Assembly: GCA_020401865.1 (NCBI GenBank)
Contig: JADCAS010000013.1
Coordinates: 1 to 64,000, forward strand
Direction: 5' to 3'
DNA length: 64,000 nt
Source: Phenylobacterium sp.
Lineage (GTDB): Bacteria > Pseudomonadota > Alphaproteobacteria > Caulobacterales > Caulobacteraceae
Shown here: positions 62,541 to 64,000 of the stretch, piece by piece
Numbering within the stretch: the stretch's first letter is position 1
Layout: the number at the start of each line of letters is the position of its first letter
Position numbers and translations under genes: made by a program
The notes under the pieces: generated by a model
The model's input: the letters and a program-made list of their open reading frames with translations, nothing else
The model's database searches: none
Told to the model about the DNA's origin: nothing

Positions 62541-64000
62541 ATGCAGCGGTCCGAAATCCCCGCCGAGGGTGCGGCGGCGGCCGGATCGGTCTCTCCGACG
62601 CGGGTGCAGAAAGTCTTCTACAGTCTGGGCCAGGCGGCGCAGTCCGGCGGCTTCGACACGGCTGTGGGCTTCGTCTTCTTCTACTATTCCGTCGTCCTGG
62701 GTCTTTCGGGCGCCCTGGTGGGCGCGGCCCTGGCGATCGGGCTGGCCTTTGATGCGGTGGTGGACCCCTTCATCGGGTCGTTGTCGGATAATCTCAAGTC
62801 CCGGCTGGGGCGGCGCCTGCCGCTGATGATGGCGGCGATCCTGCCCACGGTAATCAGCGTCGGCCTTCTGTTCTCCCCACCTCCGGACCTGTCTCAGCCC
62901 CTCCTCTTTGCCTGGCTTGTCGTGTTCTCGGTTGCGGGCCGCATCTCCATTTCGCTGTTCCATGTCCCCTACGTGGCCCTGGGGGCGGAGCTCACGACGG
63001 ATTATGCAGGAAGAACGAGCGTGGTCGTCTATCGGTCCGCTGCGGGGGTTTTGGCCGGCCTTGCCATCACGGCGCTGGGCTACAGCGCCTTCTTCGCCAA
63101 CGGGGGTCTGCAGCGCGCCGAGGGATATCCCGGCTTCGGCTGGTCGGCTGGCGGTATCCTTTTCGTCTGCATGACAGCCTGCTGCCTGGGTCTTCGCCGG
63201 TTCGCCGCGGCCCTCCCACAGCCTGACCGGGTTCCCCAGCCCATGTGGAGTCGGCTCCCTTCGGAGGTGCGGGAGATCTTCGCCAACCGGTCCTTCCGGC
63301 TGCTCTTCATCTCAGCTCTGATCACCTACCTGGCCCAGGGGCTGAATGCGACGCTGAACAGCCATTCCTTCGTGTTCGTCTGGTTGCTCAAGAGCGAGTC
63401 GATCCAGTTCATCTCCTACGCCTTCGTCGTCGGCCTGCTGCTTGGGGTTGGATCGGCCCCCCGCGTCCAGGCGCGCCTCGAGAAGAAAACCGTGGTGTTG
63501 GTGGGGCTCTCCCTGCTGATCGCCAACTGGCTGGTGATGCAAGGCGCCTGGCTGGCGGGTGTCTATGCGCCCGTCGGGCAGGCCGCCCTGGCGCCCATGC
63601 AGCTCAACTCCTTCGTCGCCGGCATCGGGATCGGGCTCGTCAGCGTTGCCTATCCCTCGATGATGGCGGACGCCGCGGACGAGCATGAACACCTGTTCGG
63701 CCGCCGCCGCGAGGGCATCTACTTCGCGGGTCTCGGCTTCGCAAACAAGGCCGCCGTCGGCATCGGCGTTCTCCTCGCCGGCGTGGCGCTGGACCTCATC
63801 CGCTTCCCCCGGGATATCGGCCAGATCGCAGGCGCCGTGCTGCCTCACGAGGTCCAGGTCCGGCTCGTCATGGTCTGGGGTCCGATCCCGGCGGTAATCG
63901 CCGTGGCCTCTATGGTGATCTTCGCCTCCTACGGGATCACCCGGGCCCGACACGCCGCCATCGCCGCCGCCCTGCGGGCTCGGGCGTCCGCACCCGCGCC
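62541..64000 (+). CDS. GPH-type (Na+/melibiose symporter-like) MFS transporter, 3-prime incomplete
   Basis: At least 486 residues, still open at the window edge. It has about 12 hydrophobic segments and the glycoside-pentoside-hexuronide family marks: AFDAVVDPFIGSLSDNLKSR (about residues 72-91), RLGRRLPLMM and YAGRTSVVVYRSAAG (about 154-168). Family members move sugars or other solutes with a cation. AAAGGG precedes the ATG. Being divergent from the TBDR gene, it is likely the inner-membrane half of the same uptake route. Confidence 0.92.
   Translation, partial: MQRSEIPAEGAAAAGSVSPTRVQKVFYSLGQAAQSGGFDTAVGFVFFYYSVVLGLSGALVGAALAIGLAFDAVVDPFIGSLSDNLKSRLGRRLPLMMAAILPTVISVGLLFSPPPDLSQPLLFAWLVVFSVAGRISISLFHVPYVALGAELTTDYAGRTSVVVYRSAAGVLAGLAITALGYSAFFANGGLQRAEGYPGFGWSAGGILFVCMTACCLGLRRFAAALPQPDRVPQPMWSRLPSEVREIFANRSFRLLFISALITYLAQGLNATLNSHSFVFVWLLKSESIQFISYAFVVGLLLGVGSAPRVQARLEKKTVVLVGLSLLIANWLVMQGAWLAGVYAPVGQAALAPMQLNSFVAGIGIGLVSVAYPSMMADAADEHEHLFGRRREGIYFAGLGFANKAAVGIGVLLAGVALDLIRFPRDIGQIAGAVLPHEVQVRLVMVWGPIPAVIAVASMVIFASYGITRARHAAIAAALRARASAPA

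Noticed and set aside
1..64000. CRISPR arrays, tRNA or rRNA genes, phage genes, replication origin
   Set aside because: No regularly spaced repeats, no tRNA-like T-loop with matching acceptor arms, no rRNA sequence and no replication genes were seen on reading both strands.

Overview
The window is GC-rich, densely packed DNA of an aerobic alphaproteobacterium, most likely Caulobacterales (Caulobacter/Phenylobacterium-like). This rests on three TonB-dependent receptors (TBDRs) beside catabolic operons, many ATGA/GTGA gene overlaps and some GTG/TTG starts; no rRNA, tRNA or other strict taxonomic marker was seen. It reads as a mosaic of catabolic islands separated by decayed insertion sequences.

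Layout. (1) 1-563: in-frame remnant joining IS6-type and IS3-type transposase pieces. (2) 567-6409, minus: coupled operon of a HisD/HpsN-type dehydrogenase, LacI regulator, unknown 137-aa protein, MetE-C-like protein, HpaI-type aldolase and MFS carrier, with a divergent TBDR at 6636-8903. (3) 9210-13053, minus: SnoaL-like, bicupin, SDR, SnoaL-like operon; then L-serine dehydratase (13281-14654). (4) 14.7-17.2 kb: IS graveyard with a dead IS6-type element, a dispersed ~175-bp repeat (called R here), an IS3 scrap, a relaxase scrap and one intact small lipoprotein gene. (5) 17.2-32.7 kb: sulfatase island with formylglycine-generating enzyme, three Cys-type sulfatases, esterases, TBDR, FCD-GntR regulator, and a CoA-ligase/hotdog/hydrolase/nitronate-monooxygenase operon. 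(6) 32.9-35.3 kb: second R+IS6 copy, an orphan Tox-REase-5 nuclease toxin, HigA and IS481 fragments. (7) 35.3-43.6 kb, minus: peptidase operon (M19 dipeptidase, MFS, M3 oligopeptidase, DUF885 protease, two alpha/beta hydrolases) beside a divergent TetR gene. (8) 44.5-47.8 kb: aldo/keto reductase, SDR and divergent LysR. (9) 47.9-60.1 kb: guanidine/urea nitrogen regulon. (10) 60.1-64.0 kb: TBDR and divergent GPH-type transporter, the latter running off the window.

The most interesting part is region 9. A NikR-like ribbon-helix-helix regulator that has lost most nickel ligands heads an operon with two urea-carboxylase-associated proteins (carboxyguanidine deiminase family), a biotin-dependent urea/guanidine carboxylase and allophanate hydrolase; a convergent ABC importer follows. 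Three copies of a dyad, TTATTACG-N12-CGTAATAA and close variants, lie exactly where one regulator would control the whole set: at the regulator gene, at the ABC importer promoter, and at a divergent pair encoding a 2-oxoglutarate/Fe(II) oxygenase and an unrecognised protein. I infer a regulon that imports a guanidino compound, perhaps releases guanidine oxidatively, and burns it to ammonia and CO2, with a protein repressor taking the role the guanidine riboswitch has elsewhere.

Starts were often moved from the longest reading frame to sites supported by Shine-Dalgarno sequences, ATGA/GTGA overlaps, signal peptides or operator position; each case is stated. Family names come from recognising motifs by eye, not from searches.
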